Source: Utricularia gibba
Taxonomy: Eukaryota > Streptophyta > Magnoliopsida > Lamiales > Lentibulariaceae
DNA: 64,000 nt
Assembly: GCA_002189035.1 (NCBI GenBank)
Contig: CM007989.1
Location: 3,038,001 to 3,102,000 of the forward strand
Direction of reading: 5' to 3'
How positions within the stretch are numbered: the stretch's first letter is position 1; the number at the start of each line of letters is the position of its first letter. This document shows, in pieces, positions 21,842 to 34,787 of the stretch. The position numbers were made by a program, and so were the translations under genes. Under the pieces are notes generated by a model, which searched no databases, was not told where the DNA came from, and was given only the letters and a program-made list of their open reading frames with translations.

Positions 21842-23947
21842 ATGGATTCACAGGGATCGTTGCAGCCGGAAATCAAACTACATTTAACGGTGAAGTTCGC
21901 CGGAGGAAGCATACCGATTGAAATCTCCAGCGTTTCATCCGTCAAAGACCTAAAACGCCTGCTTCACCCCCTCACCGATGTCCTACCCCGAGGGCAGAAG
22001 CTCATTTCGAAAGGCAAGATTTTTCTTTTGTAATTGGAATTCTTTTGGGGTTTATTGTTTGATTTTGGGATATTCAGGTAAAGTTCTGTCAGACGAGTTG
22101 ATCATGAGTTCCTTGGGGATCACGGATGGCGCCAAGATAATGCTTATAGCTTCCCAGGGTCTTCATCAAGGAGTATGCTACTTTTATATGTAAATGCTTT
22201 ATAGGGTTGAATTTAGTAGAATGTGGCGTCCCTTGAGTTGGTTTTCCATTGCTCAAATGGGACTCTGGACTTTATTTGTACAGGAGGGTCCAATCAAGCA
22301 GGGAAAGGGGTTGATTCGAGAGCCAAAGCCGGAGCTGCCAGTCACACAAGTAAAGAAGGAAAGACCTGCTGATAATGCAGCCAAGAAACGTTGGGAAGCC
22401 ACTGGGATCATAATATTGTCTGATTCACATCTCAAGGTACTTGGATTGTCAACCACCACTTGGATATTGTATTGCTATTTTGGTGGGGTTTGCTTAGGTT
22501 AAATCATGCTGTCTAACCTTTTTTTATGCTTGAACATTCAAGAGTGTGCCAGGAGAAGTCTGGGGTTGTGGAGATTATGCCAGGGTTTTGGACCTAAGCC
22601 AAAATATGCTGCAGCAAGTGCCAGCGGAAATCTCATCCTTGCATTCCTTGAAGGTTTGAGTCTTTTTTTTGGAAGGCACATTCTTTGGTGATGAAAAATA
22701 TTTGCTCATTTTTTCCAACGTGACTGTAGAAATTGATTCTTAGTAGCAATCAATTATCGGGTGATACCATTAGCTGGGATGGATTAGCATCATTGAAGTT
22801 CCTCAATGTTCTGTCTCTGAACCTGAACAAGTGCGCATTTCCAGCTTGATTTACATTCGAATTTGTTCAAAGCCTTCTAAAATAATTCCTTCTCATCCAC
22901 CGAATAAAACTATGTTGAAGTAGCAGATTCCCTATCAGAGTTTATGATGCATATTTTCACTGTTTTCTCCTCTCAACCTATGCTCTTGTCCCACTCACCC
23001 AGCATGACAACTTTGCCCTCTGCTATTGGTGCATTATCATCCTTGAAGCAACTTGATGTTTCAAGTAATAAGTTGACGAGCATCCCAGTTGAAATAGGCT
23101 GCCTAACTGACCTTCAGGTTCTAAAGGCGCAGAGGAACAGGTATGTTGTCCATGCAACTCAGTCACTTGATCCGTTATCAGTTCACTTCTTGAACTACAA
23201 TTAAAAGTTGAATTCTTGGAGGTGGGCATTCTGTGGGGTGAGTAGTTTTGACTCTCAAGCATGCATTCTTGCATTAGCTTTGGTGGTTGAGCTATACTGA
23301 CTGAGAAATGGAGAATCAGTCGTTCTTGTGTTTCAATTTCTCAGCTAAATACCTGCTTCCTTTGCAGGATAAAATGTATCCCAGCAAGCATAGGCCGGTG
23401 TGTTTCACTTGTCGAGGTACTGGCTGAATGTGGTAAAGGTTATCCCTTTGCATTCTGATCAAGTCAAAATGCAGGTACTTTTCTGATTAAGCTTCCAACT
23501 ATTTGCCGCAGGTTGACTTCTCATACAATCTCCTCTCTGAGCTGCCGGAGACTTTTTGCAGTTTGTTACACCTGAAGGTAAATGCTTTGTCAGCATCTCC
23601 TGTCCATTCAGAGCGATATCCGTCGCTTCTTCTGGTGTACGTTGCAGGCACTTTACATTGCGAACAACGCCATGAAGTCCCTGCCTACTGCTCTCTTCGA
23701 AACGTGCTTGCAGCTCACCGTTCTGGATCTTCATAACACAGAAATAACAGTGGATCATCTCCGGCAGGTATTCAAAGTTCAATCCCTCCGACCTTGTACG
23801 ACGCTTGAAGATAATACCGGATTATTTCTTCAGTTCGGGGGCTGGGATAGTTTCGACGAGAGGCGGCGGATGAAGTATCAGAAGCAGTTCGATTTTCATG
23901 TCTCCGGGAGCGGCGAATTTGACGAGGGCGCCGACAAGAACTGGTGA
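21842..23947 (+). CDS. LRR protein with N-terminal ubiquitin-like domain
   Basis: This matches the plant protein annotated in Arabidopsis as LRR and ubiquitin-like domain-containing protein At2g30105. Residues 1-75 form a ubiquitin-like fold: LHLTVKFAGGSIPIEI, VKDLKRLLHPLTDVLPRGQK and KVLSDELIMSSLGITDGAKI. A Lys-rich linker follows (VKKERPADNAAKKRWEATG). About eight leucine-rich repeats come next, including ARVLDLSQNMLQQVP, LKQLDVSSNKLTSIPVEIG and ALYIANNAMKSLPTALF. The C-terminus GWDSFDERRRMKYQKQFDF to GADKNW is the family signature. Its role is unknown; the domain pair suggests a proteasome- or ubiquitin-linked adaptor. The first intron appears to start with GC (AAAG|GCAAGA at 22014) and the others with GT. 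The ATG at 21842 places the ubiquitin-like domain at the N-terminus. Confidence 0.92.
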
Positions 23948-24249
23948 GCCGTCGTGAGGACGACTCCCGCAGCAACCCGTTCAACTCCTGATGCCAAAGC
24001 TCCACTGCGTCGTATCCCTCGTGTACTGATATATATATGTTATTATTTTAGTATTATTTTATATATTAAATACGAAAATTTATTATAAAGTTTAATGAAG
24101 AGGTCATATTATGATAATAATTATCCACTGAATGGCTAATATTCTTTAAATAATTTATCTTTCAAAAGGCAATGGTGCAATTTCCTCAGTTCGATCGATA
24201 GGCTGCGGTTATTTTATTTGTGACTGGCGGCGCCGTAGAGACGATTCCG
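23948..24249. other. AT-rich spacer before ALG3
   Basis: This is an LRR-gene 3' UTR followed by an A/T-rich stretch at 24020-24165. No gene or repeat is evident. Confidence 0.45.
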
Positions 24250-26755
24250 ATGCCGCGGAACAAAGACGGCGGCGCCGAGAAGGCAAAAAGGGGCAGTTCT
24301 TTCTCCAGGAAAATTATAGAAAACCCAAAAGTTTCCTTCGCCGCTGCAGTACTCGCCGGCGAGGTTATCTTGGTTTATCTTATCATCTCCTACGTTCCAT
24401 GTAATGCTGAGTCTTTCCAGATTCTTAATTCACTTCATTGCTTGTTGAAGCTTCTGCCTTTTTTAATATTTTCGGTCAACGCATTGCAGATACGAAGATC
24501 GATTGGGATGCATACATGTCCCAGGTGAATAGCATCGTTCCTTTCAGCAGCATCTTTGATTTATTCTATGTAAATTTTCGGATTTTACTTGTTTATGAAG
24601 TTCCATTTTGGTGGCAGGTTACTGGGTTTCTTAACGGTGAACGGGATTACAGTAAACTGGAAGGAGATACAGGGCCTTTGGTCTATCCTGCTGGCTTTCT
24701 ATATATTTACTCTGTTGTTCAATACGTTACTGGTGGTCAAGTTTATCCTGCGCAGGTTTTTTTTCTAACCTACAGGTTTCATTCTGAATCATGTGTTAGT
24801 TTGGGGACTTCGCTCTAATTTCATGCGTTTACCGAGTGCAGCTTTTGTTTGGCGGTCTATATGTTGTGAATATCGCAATGGTTTTGTTCATATATCTGAA
24901 GACAGATGTGGTATGGAACTCTTTTCTTGCTTTAATTCTGTTGCATTACCATTGGGACAGGAATTTTGATATCATAAGTTTCATTTGCAGCTCCCTTGGT
25001 GGGCACTCTGCTTGGTTGCGTTATCCAAAAGATTGCACTCAATCTTTGTGCTTCGTTTGTTCAATGATTGTTTTGCTATGACTATTTTCCATGCTTCACT
25101 GGTCTCATTTCTGTACCAGAAGTGGCATCTAGGGTTAATCATCTTCAGGTGGGCTAAAATTTCTTCTTTTTGTCATACAGTGAATTTTAGACTTAATTAT
25201 TATTTACTTTTAGTTTATGTTCATTGACTCTAATAGCGTTATGGGCATGCTTCATGCTGGCTCAGTGCAGCTGTCGCTGTGAAGATGAATATTCTTCTAT
25301 TTGCTCCACCACTGTTACTCCTCTTATTGCAGGTAAATTGGATTTTTACTACCAGAAGTGCCACTTAACCATCTAGACAGCTTTCAAGGCTCTATCCTTC
25401 AACTGTAGGCCATGGATATATTTGGAGTTATAACTGCTGGGGCTGGTGCAGCACTGGTGCAGGTAATCTTCCTCTATGATAGAGGCAGCTACTTGTTCAG
25501 TCATCAAGCTGATTTTTTATGGTAGATGGGTTTTCTGTTTCATGCTCCATCGCTTCACTTGGGGGACACTGCAGCTTCTCCTGGGATTGCCTTTCTTGTT
25601 ATCTCACCCAGTTGCCTACATCTCTAGAGCATTTGATCTTGGTCGGGTCTTCATTCATTTCTGGTACTTTTCATCAACTTGTCGGAATTCAGATTCTGTT
25701 ATGTGCTTTGGGATTCGCACATGGATCAAATTACTATGCACCTCAAGTATTTTAGCTCATCCATGTCATGCAGATTTAAGTGATATTTAACGATGGCTTT
25801 TGCTTGGAAGACCTGAAAGTAAATGAATATTCACTTTCGTTTTTCAGGTCTGTTAATTTCAAATTCGTCCCAGAACCAGTTTTTGTCTCTAAAGGATTTG
25901 CACGGTTCCTGTTGGCCAGTCATCTTCTACTTCTTGCAGCGTTCAGTCATTATAAGTGGTGCAGGTGATTTTGGCATGTTACCATAGTGTTCAAGCAGTA
26001 TGATCTATTGGTGCCTGCTTCTATATGCATGTCCATCCCTTCTCTGAGTATTGTTTCAGATTCACATTTTCAGGTGCTTTTTATTGCAGGAATGAAGGTG
26101 GATTACCTTCTCTTCTGCACACCAAACTGGTTCAAATGAAGCACAAAGTCTCTGAATCTTTTCATCCCGTCAGATGGTTCAAGAGTCTTCATTCGGATAA
26201 AAGTCTGCTTGGCACAGAGCGTAAGTGACTGATTATTTTCAATCTTCTTCCTCAAGACTGTGTTAGAAACACTGCTTGTGTCGAACAGATATTACGACAA
26301 CTCTGTTCGTTGGGAACTTCATTGGGATAGTTTTTGCTCGCTCTCTTCACTATCAGTTCTACTCCTGGTGTGTGCAAGTCCCTTCTCGTTCACTGTAGTT
26401 ATGCTCCAAACTCACTAAGCGTACATCATTCTCAAAGCGCAGGTACTTCTATAGCTTGCCGTATCTACTGTGGCGAACCCCATTTCCGACATGGCTGCGG
26501 TAAGTTTCTCACCAACAGCAGTACACTAGAATCAGCAGTTTTACAAAACTAAGACTAAGTGGTCTCTTCCGCAGCATAACTCTGTTCAGCCTAGTGGAGA
26601 TCTGTTGGAACATCTACCCTTCAACTCCTCGTTCATCTCTTCTGCTTCTTGGAGCCCACTTGATCATACTGTACGGTCTCTGGAAGACACCATCTGAATA
26701 TCCGTACAGTGCTCGCACAGAAGCAGAATCAAGCACCATGAAGAAGTCCAGATGA
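24250..26755 (+). CDS. ALG3: ALG3, dolichol-P-Man alpha-1,3-mannosyltransferase
   Basis: ALG3 adds the first lumenal mannose, from dolichol-phosphate-mannose, to Man5GlcNAc2-PP-dolichol in the ER during N-glycan assembly. About 12 exons join in frame. The N-terminus is basic (MPRNKDGG, then KAKRG) before the first membrane span ([20 protein letters not shown]). The lumenal loop has [11 protein letters not shown], then [20 protein letters not shown] and [13 protein letters not shown], the best conserved ALG3 block. Later spans include [92 protein letters not shown] and [17 protein letters not shown]. The end is [14 protein letters not shown] and a Lys-Lys-Ser-Arg tail. The start at 24250 is preferred over an in-frame non-ATG extension. 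No frame break was found. Confidence 0.94.
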
Positions 26756-27674
26756 ACAATTAACCGGAGATAGAGTAAACTGTGACATAATGGTTGCAAT
26801 CTTTCTGTAATTGTTATTAATGTTTACTGTAGCCGTGTTGAAAACAAATTCGTGAAGGTGATGACTTGGAATATGTCTGATTCTAGCTAGCTGGCATGTT
26901 GCCTTCCCATCCACCAACGAATAGAGGATAAGGTTTGTGGTGGATTTATCCTTTGAGGAATCTGATTCAGTAATTGATGGGCACTGTTTCCAGACACATG
27001 ATGGTTTTCTTGAACTGATTAACTAAACCTAGGCCTGATTAGTGCTAAGCCTACTTAATCATCTTCTGATTTTTCAATCCATCATTGATCATTAGCCCCT
27101 ACTTGGGCTCCTTGTCCGAACATCTCCATGTTTCCCTAAGCATGGCAAGATATCACCCTCAATTTCATCCATTACTGATGGGACATTGAGCTAGTGGAAG
27201 TCCATGGAGTCATCCATTTCCACAACTTTCAAGGCGATCACCATAGAAACTCAAGATCAAATAAACCAGGTGACTGCATGAAGCCCTCAACTGTATATTT
27301 TCAGGACTTATAAGGTGATCAAGCTACAAACTCTTAAGTGAAATGATCCATCATTTTAGAAACTCTGGTTCTGTTTCTATAATTTGACCGTGTGCCAAGC
27401 TACTTGGATTGAATAGAAGCTATTTTTGTTCTAGAGAATGTTTTCACTAACTTGTGTTTGATTGATTTGAGTTTGTAACCACACTTCATTCCTCATGGCT
27501 CATCTGATCCTTCCTACTAACACACACCCCCTAGTGGAAACCAGCTGTTTCCTTGATGCATATGCCATATTCAAAGCTATAAAGTATCAAACCAGTAAGA
27601 AGCTTGAAGGAGTTGATGATTCTTATTACTATAACACAACTATTGAGTTTCAGATATACAAACATGCCATAGAG
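26756..27674. other. Gene-free spacer after ALG3
   Basis: After the ALG3 3' UTR there are no convincing ORFs, terminal repeats or RNA genes. The sequence is moderately AT-rich. Confidence 0.4.
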
Positions 27675-27856
27675 TCAGTTGTGGTACCAAGACCCAAGAA
27701 CATGATCGTCCTCATAGGCTCTTCGGCATCGCTCGTCTTCCTTCGTTTCTCGATCCCCTTCGAGGCACAAACGGCGGCACGAATCCGGGCACCCTTGTCT
27801 TGCTCCTGTACGAGCTTTTCCGTCAACCAACGCTTCGTTGCCTGAAGGAAAGCCAT
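27675..27856 (-). CDS. Possible DUF3774 wound-induced peptide gene, with one apparent frameshift
   Basis: A short minus-strand frame starts MAFLQATKRWLTEK at 27856, runs through QDKGARIRAAVCASKGIEKR and ends with AEEPMRTIMFL. That tail resembles the C-terminal signature of plant DUF3774 wound-induced polypeptides (an acidic Ser-Leu-Arg-x-Val-Met-Tyr-Leu followed by Cys-Trp and a stop a few residues later). After Met-Phe-Leu the frame as given loses the signature, but the frame one base away reads GSWYHN and stops. A single extra G in the GGG run (27693-27695) would join the two and give the expected short end. DUF3774 members are 80-100 residues; this one would be about 60. Only the C-terminal likeness supports the call, so it is tentative. 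Confidence 0.45.
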
Positions 27857-29072
27857 GTCTCCTTGGTGAGGCTTCATTTTTCAAGGTCTGCAAATATGTT
27901 GGAGCCCCTCACCATACCATTTAAAAGGAGGAGGAAGGAATAAAGGAGACAAGCAACTAGTTGTCATGATAAATGAGATTGATAGTGAACAGCAGATTTT
28001 TTTTTTTTTTTTCCTTCAAGGGAAAGATCTGCTTATTCTACGTGATACGATCTGTGCACTGGTTTGTGGTTCTGCTTTTTTTATGCTATTATTCTAATAT
28101 TCATTTCTTTCATGTCACCTGCACTGAATAAGTGCATAATTCAGTAGAAGGGGACCTTATCTTAGCTGGAGACATTTGTGCACGGTGACAATGAAGTGTG
28201 AAATGAACCATCAGCAAGAAAACAAGAAAGGTGGATGCTCCTCATTCATTGAATAATTGAATGAATGTTCATACTTCTCAATCAAATCTGTTCTGATAAC
28301 AATTCCAAGTTTGATTAATGTTGTTTTTGGTACAATTTTATGCACCCATTTTGGAATTATCTCTTTTTCTGTTGGAGGTACCATCAAGTTTTTCTCTGAC
28401 AGAAGACCACCCATGATAACACCTGGGGAATGGAAACATTTCCATTTCCAAAAGAAGATGTTTATTCCCCAAAATCTATTTCATTCTCTACCAAATGAAT
28501 AGAATCTACAAAGGAACATTCGGACAGGAAGAAAAGAAAGTTAGTCCCCCAGAACCGCTTAAACTTATACCAATTAGGAACGATTCACATACAATACAAC
28601 AGTTCACATGTCAGTGATGTCACCATCTTCTCCATACTTTCTTGGCTGGAGACAAACAGAGATTGCTCGAGGCCCTTGAGGGGGAAGAGACCGCATGAGT
28701 AACAGGACCTGCAGTGGGGCATCGAATCAGATACAAGCACAACTGAAGCTCGAGAATGATAGCCAGAGGAAGAGGGTGAGTTTTACCTAAGGGAGAGGAC
28801 AAATTGATATTCGAACCGGCGGCTAGAGTCAAATTGATATTCAGAAGACTATGTGAGTGATTCATAGACAGCATTTTTTTCCTTTATCAATGGTTCTACC
28901 AATTGATAGCTTTCGACAAATAATTGAAATTCAATTTCATGATCGGTATCTTCAATTTTTGAAGTGCTGCAGCTGCACAGATTTTCTTCTGTGATGTAAC
29001 TCTGGATTCCGAATTATTGAATGTTATTCATATAAATGAATGGAGGTGGCACTGGCAACTTAGGTGGTGGCT
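27857..29072. other. Gene-poor spacer with short repeats
   Basis: A run of 18 T lies at about 27994-28011. An imperfect palindrome TTCATTGAATAATTGAATGAA is near 28245. The 13-mer CAAATTGATATTC occurs twice (about 28800 and 28831). Antisense and sense frames here (27495-27845, 28257-28502, 28620-28874) match nothing I know. The last part is the CW-gene 3' UTR. Confidence 0.4.
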
Positions 29073-32000
29073 TCAACTATTCAGAGCTTCCATTGCTAGT
29101 CGAACAAGGCGCAAAAAACCGTCGAGGTCATGGAATGTATAGTCAAGAGCCTTCCTGAGGGAAGAGACAGCCTCCTCATTTGAAGTTTCTGAAAATTTTT
29201 GTATAGCAGCTGTGAACGCAAGCCTTGATCTCTTTGAAGCTTCCATCGCGAAGTTAACATCTTGTGCCTGTCGATGTTTAGCTCATGACCATGAGACTAA
29301 CAAAAACCGTCTGAAGAACCCTGGATGAATAATTTCAAGCTGATCTATGTACTTACGAAGTTCAGAAGACGGATGAAACTTGCACGATTCCGTGAACTGA
29401 TTACATGGCTCCCAGAAACATGAGGAGAACCTCCGACCTTTGCCAAAGCTCCTTTTTCAGGGGCACCATTTTGATGGTTCAAGTTGTCAACATCAGAAGC
29501 GGATGAGGAAGGTGACTCGCCTGAGCAGTGAGAAAGAGATCCATAACTAAGATGCCAATATACATTGCCAATCCGAACTACAGAATGAACAGCTGCAAAT
29601 TTACTTTTTCATCACAACACACACATCAAGCACAAATATGACAACGAGAACAGATGAAGAGTAAATAAAACAGCATTAAACATCGCTAAATCAAAACAGC
29701 AATTAACCTTACCAGGGGCAGCTATCTGTAGAGCAGATTGTAACTCATTTCTGTCCCTACTGGCACTGGGATTGTTGGAATAAACCACCCGCATGTGGGC
29801 AACTTCCATGCACTTATAGGCCAAAGCAGCGGCAGCCATGTCCTTTGATTTCTCATACTCATGAGCACAGTATCTGAGAGTGAGAATATACAGAAAATCT
29901 TAAATGTAACAGCTTCACCAACAATATTGAAGTTATCATTCCAAGATGAGAAATGCATACTTGGGAGCAACAAACATGGAAATTAGTTTTTCTAAGAAAA
30001 AGGCCTTTACGTGCCAGTTAAAAAGAGGACAGAAGCTTACTCGCATAGCTTTGCAGTGGAACTGTATATGTTCATAGAGTTCATTAGCTCATTATGCTTA
30101 TTGGCTTCCCTTCCCGTTAATTCCATCAATGATGCACCATGGAGAAACTTGAGGCAGGCCTCAATGTATAAGCTGACACTTTCAAGCGATCCCAAATTCT
30201 GCATGAATCAAGTTGTGTTACAGTGAGCTCAAAAAATACGAACTTGAGCCTGTATTAACAAGATGTGCACATACCTTCATACGATCTGCTTTGTGTTTCA
30301 GGTCCGTCGCTTCTTTCACAATACTATTAGCAGCATGACTGGAAGATTCCCTACGAACAGGACTTGAACCATTAGCATCCCGAACCTTGTGAGAATTTGG
30401 AGTAGAGAGCCGAACAGGTGGAGCATTTAAATTTTCAGCCTTCATCTTCTGAACTTGTACTTTCTGTATATCACCACCGTCAAATGCATCATCTGCTGAA
30501 ATATTTACACCCTTATCTTTCTGATACCCAGAGACAGGCTCATGATTTGCAGCAGTTTCAGTGTTAATTCTGGCCAATGGAGGAAGTGAATGTGACTTAA
30601 CATTCCCATGGGACGACTTCTCGATATCTTGTTCTCGAATATCATGACTTTTATCCAGACTTTTTGTAGCATCTTGTCCAACATCAATGGATATCCGACC
30701 CTGTGCTTTGGCATTCTCATTTGGCGTCCTCCCTTCACTCCGGATGGTGGTGCCAGATTTGTCATCAAGCTTGTTTCTTCGGCTCTTCATTTTGTCCTCG
30801 TATGATTGTCGATGATCCAAAGAATCATGCGAAGAATCAAAATCTCTGTTGCTAACCCTTTCCAAGTCACGCACAGAAGCCTGGGATACTGCTTTGGAAT
30901 GTTTTCCTGATTTTTTCATGTGAAATCCGGTGTCCTGGCATTGACCAGTATTTGTGTTCCCATCAACCGAACAATGATCAGAAGGGTTTTTTGCACCAGG
31001 AAACTTTCCATTTTGACCAATGTGGCCATTAAAACCAGATATATTACTGGTGGAAGCAAGAGTCTCACTTTTTTTCATCTCTGCTTGGCCATTAGGTACT
31101 CCATCACTCAAAGGCCTTCTCGGACTTACAGCAGTCAAAGCCCTACAATCTTCAACATCAAATTTTCCAACTAAGTCTTTAACTGCTGATGAGACCTTAT
31201 CAGCATCATGATACCTTTGAGGTGATGAAGAAACTGATTCAACGGGTGAGCCCTTAACTTCCTGGCCATCCATCTTACTTTTGCGAGAGCCGGATACCTT
31301 AGATGAGCTGGAGTTTGCAGCAACCGAAGGCTGTAGTGGACCCATATCACTTTTCAAATAATCCGATGCCTGATTGCTATCTAAATACACGGCATGATGT
31401 TCATGCCTTGGACCTTCGCTTTTCCGATCAGTTTCCATATTAGAGATTTTAGTTGACTTCAAAGCTCTGACTCGCTTTTCTGAATGAGTTTCAGGATCAT
31501 GATGTTCCTTTGATTTCCTCTTCCTTAGAGATTCTTTCTCATCATGTTTCCTAGAATGAACTGAAGCATTATTTGCAGAGCCGGGGGGATAAGTTTCTGC
31601 CTGTATATCTGAAACTGGATTCTTGTTATCCAAAGCCGAAACCCGATTTCTGCTCTTCCGGCGCTCATTCTCTGATGTACTATTTGAAAAGCTGGTAGAT
31701 GCATTGCTTCCTTTTAATGAAGAACCAACATTGTTGGCAATCATCTTTTCACCATCAAAATGTCTTTCCTCACTCCTGTCTCTTTTAGAAGCTTTGGAGC
31801 CTTCTGCATCAAACTCCTGCTTGCTTTTTACACTGATCTGTGTACCTGAATAAGAAATTGGTGGCATTATCATTAAAATTTCACAAGGAAAAATGGGTGT
31901 GGCTTGATGCAGATACTACTGCATCAAGGTTGAATCAAGAAAATCAGTGAAGTACCTCTTTCAGGACAGCTGACAACTGACATTTTTCTTTTTGCATTTT

Positions 32001-34787
32001 CGACTTTCTCAGTCCCAAAACTTGACCGGCCCGACAACTGATATTTGCCTCCATCTGTGGAAGTAGAACTATTTCCACCACTCAAAGTACTTCCTTTTCC
32101 AGTTGTAATAAGAGTCTTCTTCTTTGAGCTTGAAGAACGAGTAGAACCATCCAACTCTGTTGAATTGGTTGCCTTTGTAGACCCATATTTTTTCTTCCCA
32201 GTGCTAACAGTTGGTTTCACAACAATGCTTGGGTGCTCCTGATCTTGATATCCAGCAGCAATTTCCATCTGTTTTACTTCAGAAATTGGGGCAGGAACTG
32301 CCACAGCAGGCTGGTAAAGGGATCTCAAAGCATTAGTTGTATACTCCTCAGGGATGTAACAGCGATCCATTCCAGGCCTGAGGGAATTATAATTCAAAAA
32401 TTAACCCAGTTTTCATGCATCTAGATATATGCACATTCCTGTCATGTGGTTACTATATTTAAAAGGAAAACCAAGAAAACACAAAAAGCATTCGTACAGA
32501 CTTACAGCCAGGTCAGCATACTACAGGTCCATTTATCAGGAAGACTATTGGGGTCTGTACCCAGGGGAAGAAGTCTCCATATGTGGCATAGATCACATGA
32601 GACCCAATACTCATTTACCATAGGCTTTAACCCAGATGGAGCGTCAGTGCTACTCCCATTGAAAACAGAATTGGCTGGATGAGAACCAATTCTAGAATAT
32701 TTTTCTTTCGATTGAGGATTCCCAGTACTTTTAATAGTGGATCTCTCATTGGGCATGCTTTGATCTTTGTTAAAGCTGGATTTTACAGAAAGGTGATGAT
32801 CTTTTGACCTTCCTGCAGATGTCAATTCCCCATTAAGCGATTCAGTGTCATCTTCGTCATCATCATCAAATTCCTCCTCTCCGAAGAAATCCTTGTATCT
32901 GTTAGCTGGTTTTTCATTTTCCTTCTTTGGGTCATGTAAATCATTTTTACTATCACCAAAGCGAGCATCCACCAGCTTTTCATGTTTATAAGCCACGGAC
33001 AACCCTACTGCTGATTCGTCTTTTCTAGAACATGCTCCTTGAGAACCTGCAGACTGAATTATCTTAAGCTTTTTGTTGTCGCTGTTAGTTGATAGTTCAA
33101 GAGAAGATTTGACATCTTCAGCCCGCACAGATCCTCCATTGTGAAAAGCTAACTGCTTTGACATATCAGATGATTCAGTAGCACTGCGAATTTTTTTCGA
33201 CTTGGAGCCACTGAAATCTGTCTGGTCCAAAAGATTAGATGCCTCAGTCATTTGCGACACAACAGCAGGTCCGGCAGCATTGATACTTGAACTTTTGTGC
33301 TTGTCATTTTCAGAAAGATTTGACGATGAAACCAGAGAGCTACCCAAGTTTCCAAGTCTTCCAGTATCTCGAGCCGGAATGGAAGTAGACAGAAGGGGAA
33401 GTCTCAAAGCATTAGAGACAATATCTTCACATAGTAAAGCATCATCATCAGTCTCACATTCTTTTCTCAAAGGCAGAGCATTCTTCTCCCCACGACTGTT
33501 CATAGGATCAGCAAGCTCAGGGGCAGAAAACTTCAATCTCTTTGCCTCCGGAGCTTTCTCATTGCTCCTACTCGAATGAAACCCATTGATTAATACAAAC
33601 GACTTCTCTGCACTCATACTTGTCCTAGCCGTACTTCGTTTTTCATGTTTTCCTCTGTGCCTTCTATTCAGGTGAATTAGATCTTCAGACAGAGGGGACA
33701 GAAGAACATCTACTGGAAAGGATGTCATTGTCTGTCCAAACACCAAAATGGCAAGTTAGATATTTGAAAGATAAGTTTAAACACAAAACAAGTGTCCCCA
33801 TCTACCTCAAAACCATGGTTAGAGCTCACTATTTACCTTAAGAATGCTTGTTGGTGATTCATCAGGCATAGCTTTATGATTCTGCCATTCACTAGTTTCC
33901 GGACTTCCATCAAGTGAAGATGATGGGGAGACTAGACCAAGACCATTGTAGATATCAACATTCTTCTGTGTCAACAAATTTTCTGAGCCAACCTTGATAC
34001 GGAGCTTCAGGCTATTTATTGGTTTATCATTGCTTCCACTTTTTGTGGTCAACTTATCAGCATGCCTGGACTGCAACTTGCCTTTTCCTTTAGAAGCAGC
34101 CTTCCCAGAAGCAATGTTTGATTTCGCAGGGGTGAAGAACTCACAGAAGCACTTGGATCAGGCTTACGTTCCTAGAAGAAATGACAAAAAAGCAGATGAG
34201 AGCCCATCTCTTATCCACCGAATGACTGCATGTGAGAGACATTTACAGTTTGCAATTCGCATGAAACATCAAGTTTTACCTTTTTTGGAGATTTCTGTGG
34301 GTTGTGGACCACCTCTGGGGAACGCTGATATGTTGGCAAAAACGAACCATAACCACCAAATTTTGCGCCTATTATTCAAACATGATTTGAGCGATCAAAG
34401 GTCAAACAACTAACTTTCATATCAATATGTAAATTTCCTACTTACCCAAGTTTTCAGCCGAGACACCACCTTCAAAATCTTTCTGGAAATGGCCCAAAAC
34501 ACTTTGGAGTTTCTCTTCCTTTTGACAAAGAGTGGTACGGATTTTAATTGTTGTGAAAGAACATAAAAATGCATGAACATTAGCCAGAGGATCAAACAAT
34601 CCCTCCAGTAAACACAGACACTAGTTGAATAGAAAATCAACCCTTCAAAACAAGTGCAGCAACTCATAATATCACGAAAACAACTTACAATGTAAGAGAG
34701 AGAATTAATATCAGGGTCAACTGCTGAATCCTCATTGCCCGTGTGATGATTAAGAGCCTCCCCTTCTTCAAGCTCAACCTCTTCCAT
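29073..34787 (-). CDS. CW-type zinc-finger protein, large nuclear type, with one apparent frameshift
   Basis: This is a long nuclear protein of the plant family that includes At3g62900. The start MEEVELEEGEALNHHTG (ATG at 34787) is acidic. An exon near 33819-34175 has LKLRIKVGSENL. The 33746-32502 exon has a KKENEKPANRYKDFFGEEEF motif with an acidic run, then the CW domain: NEYWVSCDLCHIWRLLPLG, LPDKWTCSML, continuing in the next exon as PGMDRCYIPEEYTTNAL. That supplies the Trp and four Cys of the fold, which reads methylated H3K4. A long Ser/Lys-rich region follows, and the C-terminal exons (AHEYEKSKDMAAAALAYKCM, IRLLNF, DVNFAMEASKRSRLAF) form the family's helical end. In the exon at about 34070-34163 the frame shifts at GGGG 34129-34132; one more base would link SSSP to AKSNIASGKAA. 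The role is inferred as chromatin-related. Confidence 0.87.

Noticed and set aside
27495-27845. A 116-residue plus-strand frame antisense to the DUF3774-like gene
   Set aside because: Low-complexity, no family likeness, and the opposite strand has the better protein signature.
28243-28266. TTCATTGAATAATTGAATGAA palindrome as a mobile-element end
   Set aside because: No second copy, target duplication or body was found nearby.
30605-31853. Plus-strand frames across the CW zinc-finger exon
   Set aside because: They are antisense shadows of a long Ser/Lys-rich coding exon.
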